A stretch of 64,000 nucleotides of DNA from Omphiscola glabra (lineage: Eukaryota > Mollusca > Gastropoda > Lymnaeidae), in NCBI GenBank assembly GCA_964017045.1, contig OZ024808.1, positions 22,433,418 to 22,497,417 on the forward strand, in the 5' to 3' direction. The position numbers and the translations under genes were made by a program. Shown piece after piece: positions 22,641 to 34,491 of the stretch. How positions within the stretch are numbered: position 1 is the first letter of the stretch; each line of letters starts with the position of its first letter. Under the pieces are notes generated by a model, which saw nothing but the letters and a program-made list of their open reading frames with translations, ran no database searches and was not told the DNA's origin.

Positions 22641-24125
22641 GAAAAATTTGCACCACAATGCATCACTGCATTTTGAATTTATTATTTTTAAATTAAGGTT
22701 ACCCCTGCCCTCACTTTTGCTCAAACTCTTCGGATTCCTCAATTTCTGCTACCCCCCCCCCCTTTTTTTTTTGGTTTCCTTTGACGTCGATCAATGTGAC
22801 TAACAGGTTGAATCTAATCTTGTGTCAAATGATTTTCTTCGGCACACCACAACCAGAATGAATTTAGTTTATGTATGGCACTGAGCGCCATAATGCCTCC
22901 CCTGACGCTTGAAAAATTATTTCCCCCGATCAAATGAAAGTCTTATCAAAACATTCGAATCATGTATACTCAAAATGCACCTCTTTATTGTTAAATAATC
23001 ACACATTTTCTGCTGCGCTACTTACCGATAAAAATTACTTGCCATGACAGCCAAATTTGGTGCTGATATATACACTGTCCAGCAGCGTGCCTAGTGTTAG
23101 CGCCACCCTAGGTGGGTTAACTTTTTTGCCACGCTACCTTTCTCGACAGAAACTCTGCAGATGTCCGAAAATCCCGCCGCTCTATCAAAAGAAAAAATGA
23201 CACCTGGGAAGACCAAATGTTCGCCCCCCCCCACTTCTACGTCACTGACGTGAGTCTTTGATGACAGGGGACAAGATTCATTTTTTACACCCCCCCCCCC
23301 CCCCCGCTAAACTCTGAAACCTATTATTTTCATCCATTAACACTATAGCCCATTACATGCCCCCGCTAGTCTGGCGCCCGGGGACATATGTCCCATCTGC
23401 CACCCCTTAGCTACGCCTCTGGCCACTGAAAAACTGGCACTGCCCCCCCCCCCGAACGTCAAAAGTGCCCCCTCGGGGGAAAATTTCTGAAAGAAACACT
23501 GCACTAATCCCTGTCACGCGTTTAGGTGGTGGTGGTCAGTGTTCCCTTTAACCTCACAGATGCCGCGCAGCAGTTTTGAGCATCCGCGCAGTTAATTTTT
23601 ATAAAAATTATTCGAACAGATACGCTGCACTCTGCAAAGTAAAACTTTGCACACAACTTTATAATTTTGTACACGAACCAGCAACCCTTAGAGGGAACAT
23701 TGGTGCTGGTGGTGGATTTTGAAAAAAGTGAGTTTCGATTCCGTCACAAATTTGTGACAATGTGGGAAGAGCTTGAGTCATGCGTAAAAAAAAAACAGTG
23801 AAAGGCAGCGTTCTGCCCCTACGACAGCCACCCGGACCCAAACTCCCCCCCAAATAATCCCAATGCCAAATTAACTAATTATTTTGTATTACTCGGCTTA
23901 AAAAAGAAGAAGTTCAGAGACCGCGTTCTCGCGCATTCTTTTGCAGAACTCGACTTCTGCATGTGTGATAAAATGTCTATTTTGTGTTCAAAAATTGTAA
24001 CGATTTTGGAAAAAAAAGGGGGGAGGGAGTTACAAAACAAAATAAATGATCCGAAATAGTGGGACGTTACTTATGGGATGCTCACTGGGACATTTTGGGG
24101 AATTTTTAAAATTATTTAATTTTTT
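22641..24125. other. MITE-rich spacer
   Basis: No gene. It contains C-runs (22,755, 23,289 and 23,443), TAGCTACGCCTCTG at about 23,410 and CTGAAAGAAACACTG at about 23,490, which look like ends of old hAT-type elements. Confidence 0.45.
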
Positions 24126-24134
24126 TTTTTTTTG

Positions 24135-24990
24135 CACTGAACACTGTGCTGGGTGTGTCGTTACTTGTGACAATGAGACTTATGTCTGCGCTGAGTGTGT
24201 TAGTGGTGACAAATGAGACTGTGCTGAGTGTGTTAGTCGTGACAATGAGACTGTGCTGGGTGTGTTGTTAGTCGTGACAATGAGACTGTGCTGGGTGTGT
24301 TGTTAGTGGTGACAATGAGACTGTGCTGGGTGTGTTGTTAGTGGTGACAAATGAGACTGTGCTGGGTGTGTTGTTAGTGGTGACAATGAGACTGTGCTGG
24401 GTGTGTTGTTAGTCGTGACAATGAGACTGTGCTGGGTGTGTTGTTAGTCGTGACAATGAGACTGTGCTGGGTGTGTTGTTAGTGGTGACAAATGAGACTG
24501 TGCTGGGTGTGTTGTTAGTGGTGACAAATGAGACTGTGCTGGGTGTGTTGTTAGTGGTGACAATGAGACTGTGCTGGATGTGTTGTTAGTGGTGACAAAT
24601 GAGACTGTGCTGGGTGTGTTGTTAGTGGTGACAAATGAGACTGTGCTGGGTGTGTTGTTAGTGGTGACAAATAGACTATGCTGGGTGTGTTGTTAGTGGT
24701 GACAATGAGACTGTGTTGGGTGTGTTGTTAGTGGTGACAAATAGACTGTGCTGGGTGTGTTGTTAGTGGTGACAATTAGACTGTGCTGGATGTGTTGTTA
24801 GTGGGGACAATTAGACTGTGCTGGGTTTGTTGTTAGTGATGACAATGAGACTGTGCTGGGTGTGTTGTTAGTGGTGACAATTAGACTGTGCTGGATGTGT
24901 TGTTAGTGGTGACAAATAGACTGTGATGGGTGTGTTGTTAGTGGTGACAATTAGACTGTGCTGGGTGTGTTTTTAGTAGTGACAATGTGA
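24135..24990. repeat. 35-bp minisatellite, about 24 copies
   Basis: The unit contains CTGTGCTGGGTGTGTTGTTA followed by GTGGTGACAATGAGA, with GTGGTGACAA/GTCGTGACAA variants and one-base length differences. Its right edge runs into the reading frame of the adjacent LINE. Confidence 0.95.
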
Positions 24991-25560
24991 TTGTGAATGA
25001 GGAGTGCGTCCGCCGTGTCATAATTAAGATTCAACTTGATGTGTGTCATCCAAGACTTGACATCACCAATGCACTCCCGCAAAGTCTTGACAGCGCAATC
25101 CACAAGATAGCGATGGGTATGCTTGTATAGCTGCGTGTCATCTGCGAATAACTGGTTCTCAACAGCATGCCTCCCAAGCAAGAGGAGCAGTGGCCTGGTA
25201 TACAATGTGAATAGAACCGGGCCCAAAACTGACCACTGTACACCAAATAAGCACTGCCGGATAGATAGTCATCGACAGAGACCACCTGCGTTCTGTCGGA
25301 GAGGAGCGACCTAAACCAACACAAAACTGAACCAGAGACGCCAAAATAATTTTCAAGGGTTTTGTAAAGGGTTCCATGGTCAACAGTATCAAAGGCCACA
25401 CTGAGATCTAAGAGGATCAGGATGGAGATTATCGCTGTCCAATGCGAGCAAGAGGTCATTGGTGACTCTCAAGAGAGCTGACTCTGTGCTGTGGAAAGGT
25501 CTATTGGCCGACTGATTAGGACTGAGAAGAGAGTAGTCGTTTAAGTAAGCAAAACATTGT
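24951..25560 (-). pseudogene. Frameshifted LINE reverse-transcriptase fragment
   Basis: The minus strand reads 'LDLSVAFDTVDHGTLYKTL', then 'SVLCWFRSLLSDRTQVVSV', and after a frame change 'GPVLFTLYTRPL' and 'NQLFADDTQLYKHTHR' with the F-A-D-D catalytic box. This is the palm of a CR1/L2/jockey-type RT. It breaks off at the 35-bp array, and at least one frameshift separates the parts (about 25,230). Confidence 0.82.
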
Positions 25561-26740
25561 TTTATAACTAGTTTTTCAACGATTTTAGATAAAATTGATG
25601 TTAGATATAGTTCTGTAGAGAAGGTGTATGGTATGCGTGTGGTATTTTAGTGTATCGCGAGAAAGAACATGGTTTTGACTTGTCCTTGGTTGGAAAAAAA
25701 TAGTTCCTTCCACAGGATAACCCAAAGAACCAGGTCACCAGACAACTAGGCAATGACATAAAAAGGCTTTCTGAAACCTGATGCTAGAAGGGAGTTTAAC
25801 AGCAAAATTACTCTGACAGATAAACAGCGATATGAACGTTGTTTATCTGACGACCAATAGCTGAGTCTAAGATTGCACACAAATAGAAAATAGAGGATTT
25901 TTTTAAAGTCTTAAAGCAACTTTCATGTAAATTAAATGTATTCTATCATTTAAATTTATTCCATTATTTATTTCCTTTCGGTGAAACTTTTTAACAACTT
26001 TTAAAATTTAACATTAAATGCACAATGTGTGTGTGTGGGGGGCGGGGGATTTTGTAAATATGTTTTGTGAAAGGAAGCCTAAGACAAAACTAACTTACAC
26101 ATTTGACCTACTCTACGTTCCGGTACGGCACGGCTATCAATCGTCACCCTCATTTCGTATTTGGCAGATTGGGGGCTCTGAGCCTGAGGCTGGGAGATGT
26201 AGTTCCAGAGTATGCGGAAAGATACATAAGAGAACATTTATTTGCTATTTATGTAGTGGCAGTTTCTTTTCACTTTTTTTTAAAGTTCGTTGGTGCATTC
26301 TATTATTTGTTCCGGTGTATGTTTTTAATGTTTGCTCAGCCCAGCATGTTGTATTGAGAAGGAAAACTTAACTGCACGAATTATTTTTGTTTCTTTAAAT
26401 TATTTCTAGACCTTTTTCATACTTGGGGCGAGGGGTGAAATTGAAAGGCGGGTTGGGGCTGCGGTCCTGCAAAAAGGTGGAGACGCTTACGCCTGCCCAC
26501 CCCCCTTTTCTATCTCCCACACATTGTGACTTACACATGAACACACAGATGAGTAAACATGCTCACGTGCAGCTTCAACGTTGCGTTCTCACGAGCTCTC
26601 CGGCTTACGTCTTGGTGTGTCCGCAGCTCTTGAAATCTGATAGTGGTGTACCACCTCCCTCTCTAGCCCCTGCCCTCACCCTGTCTAACTATTTCAACAT
26701 TTAAACGTTCGTGAGTTAAACAATTCTCATATATGTATAT
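25561..26740. other. Unassigned spacer
   Basis: No domain is recognised. Short open frames around 26,018-26,704 lack supporting features. Confidence 0.4.
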
Positions 26741-27192
26741 GGCTCGTTGGTCTAGGGCAGGGGTGGGCAAACTTTTTATGCGGAGGGCCACATTGACAAT
26801 TGTAAAGCTATTTTGGGGGGGGGGGGGGGCGCATGTATATTATGTTCAATTTTTACATGTCGATAAACATTTCTCTATATAAAAATCGGTACATTCGCAT
26901 TTTAGCATTACATGACAAAAGTCAAGGACTGTTTAAAAAAATAGAAAGTTAGAAAGAAAGTTGATCAAAAAATGTTAAAACAATCATAACGGTATATGAA
27001 ATTCTGTAAAATTCAACAAAATAACTTAAAAAGCCAGAATTTTTTTAAATTTCTAAATGCCTTCGAGGGCCGCATAATATCAGCTGCCGGGCCGCATGCG
27101 GCCCGCGGGCCGTAGTTTGCCCACCCCTGGTCTAGGGGTATGATTCTCGCTTAGGGTGCGAGAGGTCCCGGGTTCAAATCCCGGACGAGCCC
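26741..27192 (+). pseudogene. tRNA-Pro (AGG) gene split by a MITE
   Basis: The 5' 17 nt (26,741-26,757) and 3' 55 nt (27,138-27,192) together make exactly the 72 nt of a tRNA-Pro with acceptor GGCTCGT/ACGAGCC and anticodon AGG. A 372-bp hAT MITE plus its 8-bp duplication GTCTAGGG lies between them. The break is in the D arm, inside the internal A-box promoter. The arms are otherwise undamaged, which suggests a fairly recent insertion. Confidence 0.95.
26758..27129. mobile_element. hAT MITE inside a tRNA gene (372 bp)
   Basis: Perfect 16-bp terminal inverted repeats CAGGGGTGGGCAAACT, an exact 8-bp target duplication GTCTAGGG (26,750-26,757 and 27,130-27,137), a G-run near 26,815, and GGCCGCATGCGGCC near the right end. 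No coding capacity. Confidence 0.95.
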
Positions 27193-27239
27193 CAATTACT
27201 TTTTATTCCTTCTTCCTTTTTGAAAGTAAGTGTGATATC

Positions 27240-27640
27240 ATTATCTTTATATATAAATGAATGTCCGTATGCGCTGCTACACCATTCATGCCATTGTGAT
27301 AAAGCTTTGGTGAGTTGTAATTCACAAGCCTGCGCATTCTTCTGAGTTGCCACAACGCTTTTAAAATATTCCGTTTTGGGCCGTTGGCCCTAAATTCGAA
27401 TTTTTTTTCAAATATGAGCTTTGTTAAAAAAACACTTTTCGTATGCGCTCCTATACCATTTATCCGAATGCGTTAAAACTTTGAGATATGCTGTGCGCAC
27501 GCCCGCAGAGGTTTTTGAATTATTTTAACTATTTTAAAATATTCCGTTTTGAGCCAAGGGCCCTATGTTCGTTTTTTTCTATTATTAGCTATAATATAAT
27601 ATCAAACCGTATGCACTCCTACATAGTATTCATGCGATTG
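27240..27640. repeat. Dispersed repeat, two diverged units of about 180 bp
   Basis: Both units carry 'CGTATGCGCT' with 'ACCATT', then an 'AATATTCCGTTTTG' block followed by 'GGGCCGTTGGCCC' or 'GAGCCAAGGGCCC'. The class is unknown. Confidence 0.6.
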
Positions 27641-27649
27641 CGATAAAAC

Positions 27650-27835
27650 TTTGGTGATTCTCTGGTCAAGTCGAGTGACTTTTCGGGAAGAACTATGACA
27701 GATTCGGTTGGCTGTTTTAGATTCTCTGGTCAAGTCGAATGACTTTTCCGGAAGAACTGTGACAGATTCGGTTGGCTGTTTTAGATTCTCTGATCAAGTC
27801 GAATGACTTTTCGGGAAGAATTGTGACAGATTCTG
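27650..27835. repeat. 64-bp tandem repeat, about 2.8 copies
   Basis: The unit contains GATTCTCTGGTCAAGTCGA and TTTCGGGAAGAACT. The copies differ by a few bases. Confidence 0.88.
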
Positions 27836-28199
27836 ATGAAACACAAAATACCTATTTGATTTTCAATCAATTTAGCTTTAAGTTTAAGTATAATATATTT
27901 TCTGTTTTTGTCCCTTACTTAAATACTGTCTTAGGATCAAAAGCTGTAGTGTTTACTTTATTTAACATTATTTTTATTTTTTTCAAATATCGTTCATAGA
28001 AACGTTTAAAGTAAATAAGCGACTACAAACCGTTACAGAGCTGACAGCGACAGTATCTCCATATAAAGGAGGCAAATCATGCACTGAAAGGCTATTAGAA
28101 TGTCCCTCGATGGAATAACCGACTCCCAGCATAGGGGAAAGCGGGCTAAAGTAGACTGATCTCACTATGATGTCATTTACGAGTTTATTTAATTTCATA

Positions 28200-28420
28200 G
28201 GTTTTAGGGTTCAGGTTAGGTTTGGAGATAGGTTTAGGGTTCAGGTTAGGTTTGGGGATAGGTTTAGGGTTCAGGTTTGGTTTGGGGATAGGTTTAGGGT
28301 TCAGGTTAGGTTTGGGGATAGGTTTAGGGTTCAGGTTAGGTTTGGGGATTGGTTTACGGTTTTGGTTAGGTTAAGGGTTCGGGATAGGTTAGGGGATCGG
28401 TTTAGTGTTCAGGCTTGGCC
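28200..28420. repeat. 30-bp telomere-like minisatellite, about 7 copies
   Basis: The unit contains TTTAGGGTTCAGGTTAGG, resembling an expanded TTAGGG motif. The frame through it is open because 30 is divisible by 3. Confidence 0.9.
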
Positions 28421-28439
28421 TAGGATGACCTTTCATTAG

Positions 28440-29460
28440 TCGGGCAACCAAGATGGCGGCCGTGGCGCGGATTATCTGAATTTTCCGGGAAACGGGTGAA
28501 TGTTCTGTTGTTTATCTGGCGTGATAAAATGTCCATTCCCATGACTGCGGGATTCAAAGTTGTCTATTCACGAGAATGGACACCCTGTCAAACATGATCT
28601 CGTCTCGCTGTTAACCCGTCTAGGTTATGTTTTAGAATCGGTTATTCCAATTGTATGTCATGCGGACCTAAAAAAAAGGGGGGGGGGCGGGAAGAAATAG
28701 TAGCTTATAACAGTTATGGAACGATAACCGCTAATGGGAAAATAGTGGGAAATCTAGGCGTGTGGTGTGCAACAACGGGAAAATTGAAAAGCGTTGAATG
28801 TTCGTGAAATAATTGTACACTATTTTTTAAAAAATATATACAATACAACAGTGTTGAAGCCAAATTAAAACTTGATCCACGATTTCAGCATTTATCGAGT
28901 AACGATAATGGATGTATTGAACTCTTAGAACATCTCAATGTCTGAATGTCGGCAAACTTTTAAATGTGCATGAAAATGAACCACCTCATATGAGTGTTGA
29001 CCGTCTCAAATGAACAAGTGGCTAAACTCACGCATTCCGTATAGCGACTGAATAATGGCCATTTCTACAATTAGTAACAAAATTATGTTCGAAACCATCG
29101 GAGTTCATCTGAATGACGAGCCATGTTTTTAGAAGTGCTCATTTTAGCAGGTCAGCCAACAGAGTCAAGGGATAAACAAGTTTAAATTCAGTATCACACA
29201 GTCGTGGGTTTGTACCAATGGGATGGACGATGCTAGGAGTTTGCGCTGTTTTATCATCTTTGCGCACTGAGATTTAGCTAAATGGCCACTCTTTCGGGAC
29301 GTCTATGGCGCACATTTTAGGTTGTACCGTGCAGAGTCTGCAGCTGTCGTGTGTGAGAAAGCGAAATTGAATAAAATAGCTAATATTTTCGAATCAAAAC
29401 AACTTATGACCACAGAAACGAGGTCTGACATTAGCACGAGGAAGCCAGAAATTACAACTA
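28440..29460. other. Unassigned spacer
   Basis: No gene is recognised on either strand. A G-run lies at about 28,677. Confidence 0.4.
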
Positions 29461-29469
29461 ATACTAAAG

Positions 29470-29666
29470 CAGTGGTTCTCAACCTGTTGGTTGCGACCAC
29501 TTTGGGGGGGGGGGGGTTCGAACGACCCCTTCACAGTGGTCGCCTAAGACTGTCGGAAAACACATATTTATGAAGTATTAACGAAAGTAATTTTGTGGTT
29601 GGGGGTCGCCACAACATATGGAAATGTATAAAAGGGTCGCGGCATTAGGAAGGTTGAGAACCACTG
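29470..29666. mobile_element. SPIN-like hAT MITE (197 bp)
   Basis: The ends are CAGTGGTTCTCAACC and GGTTGAGAACCACTG (perfect inverted repeats). Inside are the GACCCCTT...GTCGCCTAAGAC block and the GGGTCGCGGCATTAGGAAG block. The flanking octamers TACTAAAG and TTCTAAGG match at 6 of 8. A G-run (about 29,504) sits in the left arm. Confidence 0.88.
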
Positions 29667-29850
29667 TTCTAAGGCATCAGTCGACGCGTTGCTTTTTCGA
29701 AGTCGAAGTGGCGATAGGTACACGGGTACCAGAATTGAGAGGTTGGGATTAAATAACGATTTAAAATATTATTGTTGGGTTTATAAGACAAAATGAGGTA
29801 TCAAATAAAAGATAATTGAATAAGTTTGTAAACTAAATTCTTAATTTTAA

Positions 29851-29985
29851 CTAAAATAAACTACTACAAATGACATCCGAATAACATTAGTCAAAATTGA
29901 CCCGGACACGCAGCGCCTCCATTCGCACCCGGGTTCCATTCGGCTCAATGCTATTCGGATGTCATTTGTGGTAGTTTATTTTAGT
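29851..29985. repeat. Foldback element with 38-bp arms
   Basis: CTAAAATAAACTACTACAAA at the left pairs with TTTGTGGTAGTTTATTTTAG at the right. The arms continue through GACATCCGAATA/TATTCGGATGTC, with a loop of about 57 bp between. Probably a small MITE or a strong cruciform. Confidence 0.75.
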
Positions 29986-30376
29986 AAAACGTATGAAAAA
30001 TATCCCTTTAAATAAAAATAGCCTCCGTATCGCGTATACGTTCAACCGTGGTACAGATTGAAACTCACATTAAAAGTTGGTGCGAAAGACTTCATGCGGG
30101 TATTTTGAATTTTTTCCTCCAGAACCAAATGACGCATTAACCCACATTATTTTTGCACTAATATAATCATCTGAGCTGTTTTCGTCCCACCGCCAATACC
30201 ATCATCTGTCGCTTATAAAGTAAGATGTTGTTATGGTAGGTGGGTGTGTGTGGAGGAAGCCATCTCTTTTGTTTAGCACTGACTGAAGTGTCCAACAACA
30301 TGTGGCATTTGACCAAAGTGTATACTTATCTAATATTATTATTTATATTTTTGGTCATATCCATAATGAATTTATC

Positions 30377-30448
30377 GGCTCGTTGGTCTAGGGGTATGAT
30401 TCTCGCTTCGGGTGCGAGAGGTCCCGGGTTCAATTCCCGGACGAGCCC
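30377..30448 (+). tRNA. tRNA-Pro (CGG)
   Basis: 72 nt with acceptor GGCTCGT/ACGAGCC, anticodon loop TTCGGGT (anticodon CGG), T loop TTCAATT and discriminator C. A T-run follows about 7 nt later. Confidence 0.96.
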
Positions 30449-30619
30449 AAGCATTTTTAACAAGAAAAGGTTTTTTTAAAAGCAATTTTATTTCAAAATG
30501 TGTCTAAGACATCTAATCTATTTCCTTCCTCTATGAGATAAACTTAAAATTAAACCAATTCACTTCCCTTTTGTTTCTGTGTGTGTAAGGCAAAATCATC
30601 GGATGATCATCGGATGGCT

Positions 30620-31040
30620 TATTCCGGTTTAGCTACGCGGCCGTGAGAAAGCCGCTCCTATGCAACCGTTTCGTCCCGCCACTACTCGTCCCGACCGAAA
30701 AACTCCTTGGCCGGTGGGGGGTGGTAACGCAACACTTACCCCCTGGAGTGGAAGCAAAACCGTCCTGACTCAGGGAGAGTGGACTGCGGACGCATTAAAC
30801 GCAGCGTCCTCGGTCGACCGGGCTTCCCCTAGGTCTCAGGGGGAAGTTCCCGGCGCCCTTCCACACGGGCTGGCGTCGGGAAAACCTTCAGTGCGCTGGC
30901 GCGTGTGGGGGAGCGCCCGGGGGGGGGGCATAAAGAGCTCGCGCTCGACGGCCCACCGACGCCATCTCCAATGCGACATTTTCAGCCTTGGACGACCGGT
31001 GAGTCGTCTGCCCCGAGGCTTCTGCCTGTATATCGCCGCA
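30620..31040 (-). other. GC-rich island, partly LINE-derived
   Basis: The right part (about 30,985-31,035) matches, on the minus strand, the LINE tail seen at 21,445-21,520 ('CCGGTGAG...CGTCTGCCCC'). The GC-rich part to its left has an open plus frame but no recognisable domain. I treat it as repeat-derived. Confidence 0.45.
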
Positions 31041-31094
31041 GCAATAAAATCAAAGTAATTCAGTTGGGACTGAGGCTGGGACCAATGGTTATTT

Positions 31095-31250
31095 TAAATG
31101 TGATAGTCAATAAGGTGGTAAATGTGGTAGTAAATAAGGTAGTAAATGTGATAGTCAATAAGGTAGTAAATGCAATAGTAAATGTGGTAGTAAATGTGGT
31201 AGTAAATGTGATAGTAAATATAATAGTAAATATGGTAGTAAATGTGAAAA
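31095..31250. repeat. 12-bp/18-bp AT-rich tandem repeat
   Basis: The unit is a variant of AATGTGGTAGTA. It gives a repetitive VNVVVN-type frame that is not a gene. Confidence 0.9.
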
Positions 31251-31316
31251 AGACAAACAAAAACAAATAACTACGTCTTCTTAAGTTAAAATCTATTGTT
31301 CAAGTTAGATGTTTTT

Positions 31317-31502
31317 CAGAGGCGTGGCTAGAGTGCTTGGCACCCGGGGACACTATTAATTTTTAAGAGCCTCCCTTTCTTTCTTCAACTCTCAAATCCA
31401 TTATTTTCTCGATTAAATAATATCAAAGCATATTTTGGCGCCCCAACTAGTATGGCGCCCAGGAACATCTGTCCCCCTCTGCTCCCCTTAGCTACGCCTC
31501 TG
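31317..31502. mobile_element. hAT MITE with CAGAGGCG ends (186 bp)
   Basis: The ends are CAGAGGCGTGGCTAGAG and TTAGCTACGCCTCTG. The flanking octamers ATGTTTTT and ATGTCATT match at 6 of 8. Internal 'GGCGCCC' segments are shared with other remnants in this window. Confidence 0.72.
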
Positions 31503-31861
31503 ATGTCATTTTAGATTTTTTTAACCCTAAAAAATAATATAACTAACTAAAATAACACACACACACAGTACAGGCCCAGGAAGTCATAGTCATTCCCCTA
31601 ATTTCAAATAATAACAGGTTTTTCACTTTCCCATGGCCATCATTATCATGCAGTATTATGCTAAGTTATGGTTCGTGGTGCCATGCCCATGAGTACCGAC
31701 ATTGTTACATCTAAAGTCATATTAATAAAATATATGTATGAAAATTTGCTAAAAAAATTAATTAAAGACGTGACTGATAGTCTATAGCTCTACTATAAAA
31801 AGATAAAGATCTAATTAACAAAAATAAAATATAATATTTTTTCGGTCAGTCTTTGTTATCA

Positions 31862-31933
31862 GGCCCGTTGGTCTAGGGGTATGATTCTCGCTTAGGGTGC
31901 GAGAGGTCCCGGGTTCAAATCCCGGACGGGCCC
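31862..31933 (+). tRNA. tRNA-Pro (AGG)
   Basis: 72 nt, identical in sequence to the copy at 13,774 over the whole gene as far as I can read. Anticodon loop TTAGGGT. A T-run follows within 10 nt. Confidence 0.97.
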
Positions 31934-32269
31934 TGTTCTTTTTTTATTTTGTCAATTGCAGAATAATTTAAGAAGCCTCTATTAAATATGAAAGGTTACC
32001 TTTCAAGGTCAAAGCGCCTGACCAGTGACCACCGTACAATGGACCAAGGTTAAAAGTGACATCGTGTCTCACTAACGCAGACGATGAGGTCGCCAGTCAT
32101 TTCAGCCGAACCGGTGCGGACCGGATGACTACCACCACTTGGCGTACTGACGGCCAACTGCGTAGGCTGCTACAACAACTGTCTTTACTTGATTAGAGCC
32201 CCTTAGAACCAAATATTTAAGTAGAGATAATATACAGTTAATATACGAAAAATATGCACAACACCAACA

Positions 32270-33375
32270 AAACCTATACCACGTCTTTGTGGATTTCAAG
32301 AAGGCATTCGACAGGGTCTGGCATGCTGCTTTATGGGCCACCATGAGGCACTACAACATCAACACAAACCTAACCAGAATGATATGCAGCCTCTATGATA
32401 AGGCCACCAGTGCAGTCTTCTTCAACAATAACATCGGAGAATAGTTCAGGACCACGGTTGGAGTACGACAAGGGTGCCCCACCCTGTTCAACATCTTCTT
32501 AGAAAGAATTATGTCAGATGCACTGGAAACGCATGTAGGAACAGTCAGCATTGGTGGCAGAACAATCACCAACCTACGCTTTGCGGATGATATAGACGGA
32601 CTGGCCGGAAGCGAAGAAGAGCTAGCCAACCTTGTAAAGCGTCTCGACAAGACTTCATCGTCCTTTGGCATGCAAATCAGTGCAGAAAAGACAAAAATGA
32701 TGACGAACAGCACCACTGGCATCGCCACTGAAATTAAGGTCGGGGAAGAAAGACTAGACAGTTGGCAGTTTCAAATACCCAGGAACAATAGTTTCGGAAG
32801 CAGGCTCCAAGCCCTAATTCATGGCCAGAATTGCGCAGACCACAACAGCACTAAAGAGGCTCAAGAAAATATGGAACGACAAAAATATCGCCCCCAGCAC
32901 CAAAATCAGGTTGATGCGCTCACTAGTCCTCTCCATTTTTTGTATGCCTGGGAGTTCTGGACATTAACAGTAGAACTCGAAAGGAAAATAAAGGCCATGG
33001 AGATGAGATATTTCAGAAGCATTCTTGGCATCTGCTATAGAGACCACATCACCAATGAATAAGTGAAAGAAAGGATTCGTAAAGCAATTGGCAGTACGAT
33101 GACCTCCTGGTGTTGGTAAAAAAGCGAAAACCTGAATGGTTTGGCCAAGGAAACAAGGGCTCGCCAAAGAAATCATGCAGGGCACAACTAGAGGAGGGAG
33201 AAGAAGAGGAAGACAAAGAAAAAGATGGGAAGATAACATCAAGGAGTGGACGGGATTAAAACTAGGCGATGCTGTACGCAGTGCAGAAGACAGAGAGGAA
33301 TGAAGAAGGATAGTTTTCATGTCATCTGTGGCGCCCCAACGGTCCAACGACTAAGGGACATGATGATGATGATGA
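32270..33375 (+). pseudogene. LINE reverse-transcriptase fragment with a GAT-repeat tail
   Basis: In order on the plus strand: 'VFVDFKKAFDRVWHAALW', a stop near 32,442, 'GVRQGCP', 'LRFADDIDGLAGSEEELA' with the catalytic F-A-D-D, 'GMQISAEKTKMM', 'AMEMRYFRSILGI', then 'RWEDNIKEWTG' and 'AEDREEW' close to the end, followed by (GAT)n at about 33,360. Stops at 32,442 and 33,059 plus frame changes (including one near 32,780) make it non-functional. 5'-truncated. Confidence 0.85.
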
Positions 33376-33379
33376 ATAT

Positions 33380-34490
33380 ACAAATAAATGTATTGAAACG
33401 TAACCCAGGCATTAATTTCACGTATCCTCCAAGGAACACGCCTCTGTCCTCTTTTTTTTTTTGACCACTTTGAAGACCACAATCTTCACAAACCGCCAAT
33501 AAAGTTAAAAAGGAGCACATAATATTGGTTTTGCCTAGCTACACCAACTATCATTTATATCCATGGGGTTTTCGGCCGAGGCAGGTGAGCATCAGATCTT
33601 TTAGTCACTTATGAATGACCCCCCCCCCCCCCCCCAAAATAAAACCCTTTGATCTTCTGCTGCTCTTTACATCTCTCAATCACTTTCTCGCAATATTCAA
33701 CCTCCACTGTCACAGCATTAGTATGTCACAAATCTTTGACCCCCCACCCCCTTTTTTTTTGACGTACGCCCTAAAAAAGTACGCCACACTTTTGAACTAA
33801 TAAAACAAAAACTATTAATAAAAAATAATTAAATTTAAATGTAAAACAAACTTTATTATTAAAATTATACACGAAAAACGGTACATCTACTTTCAGAACA
33901 AATCCAGCTAAACAGAAAGTTAAACCTCTCTGTCAGCATATGTCTTATATGTAGGAGAAATGTGTGACGTCACATTATTATGTGACACGATTGATTTAAA
34001 TCTCAACCAGTTTTCCACCAACCTCAGTAGTGTCGCGATCAGTCACACTTAAATAGACCCCGATGTCTTATCGAAGAAAATTAAAAATAATAATAATATT
34101 AATAAATTAGGAATTCAAATATATCACAACAAAACCTTGCATAAAATAATAAAAATAATGATTATTAATGATTAATGACGAATGAATTTACGACTTGACT
34201 AAAAAAAACAACCTAACTTAGACTAACTTCACTAACTATTAAATACTGATATTAATATTAATGTATTTCCAAAGCAAAGCAGATAAAAGTGGAACATCTT
34301 TTAACTACACATGGTGGTGAGAGTTGGTTGTGGAAACCTGTCTAATTACCAAACATTGCATCACGCATTCATCATTAGACAGATGAATAGTAATCCCAAA
34401 ATAGGGCAGGTTTATATAAGAGAGATTGCACCTTTTTTTAACCAGAAAATAAGACTGGATTGACTTAGTGTAAATGGTCTCTATGTTGTG
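33380..34490. other. AT-rich spacer with C-runs
   Basis: No gene. C-runs at about 33,618 and 33,740. Confidence 0.5.
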
Positions 34491-34491
34491 T

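Noticed and set aside
26018..26371. A 117-codon frame before the split tRNA
   Set aside because: Overlapping frames of similar length, no splice context and no recognisable family.
28167..28439. A 90-codon FRVQVRFGD repeat frame
   Set aside because: Produced by the 30-bp telomere-like array.
30660..31058. A GC-rich 132-codon plus frame
   Set aside because: No domain; its right end is a LINE tail on the other strand.
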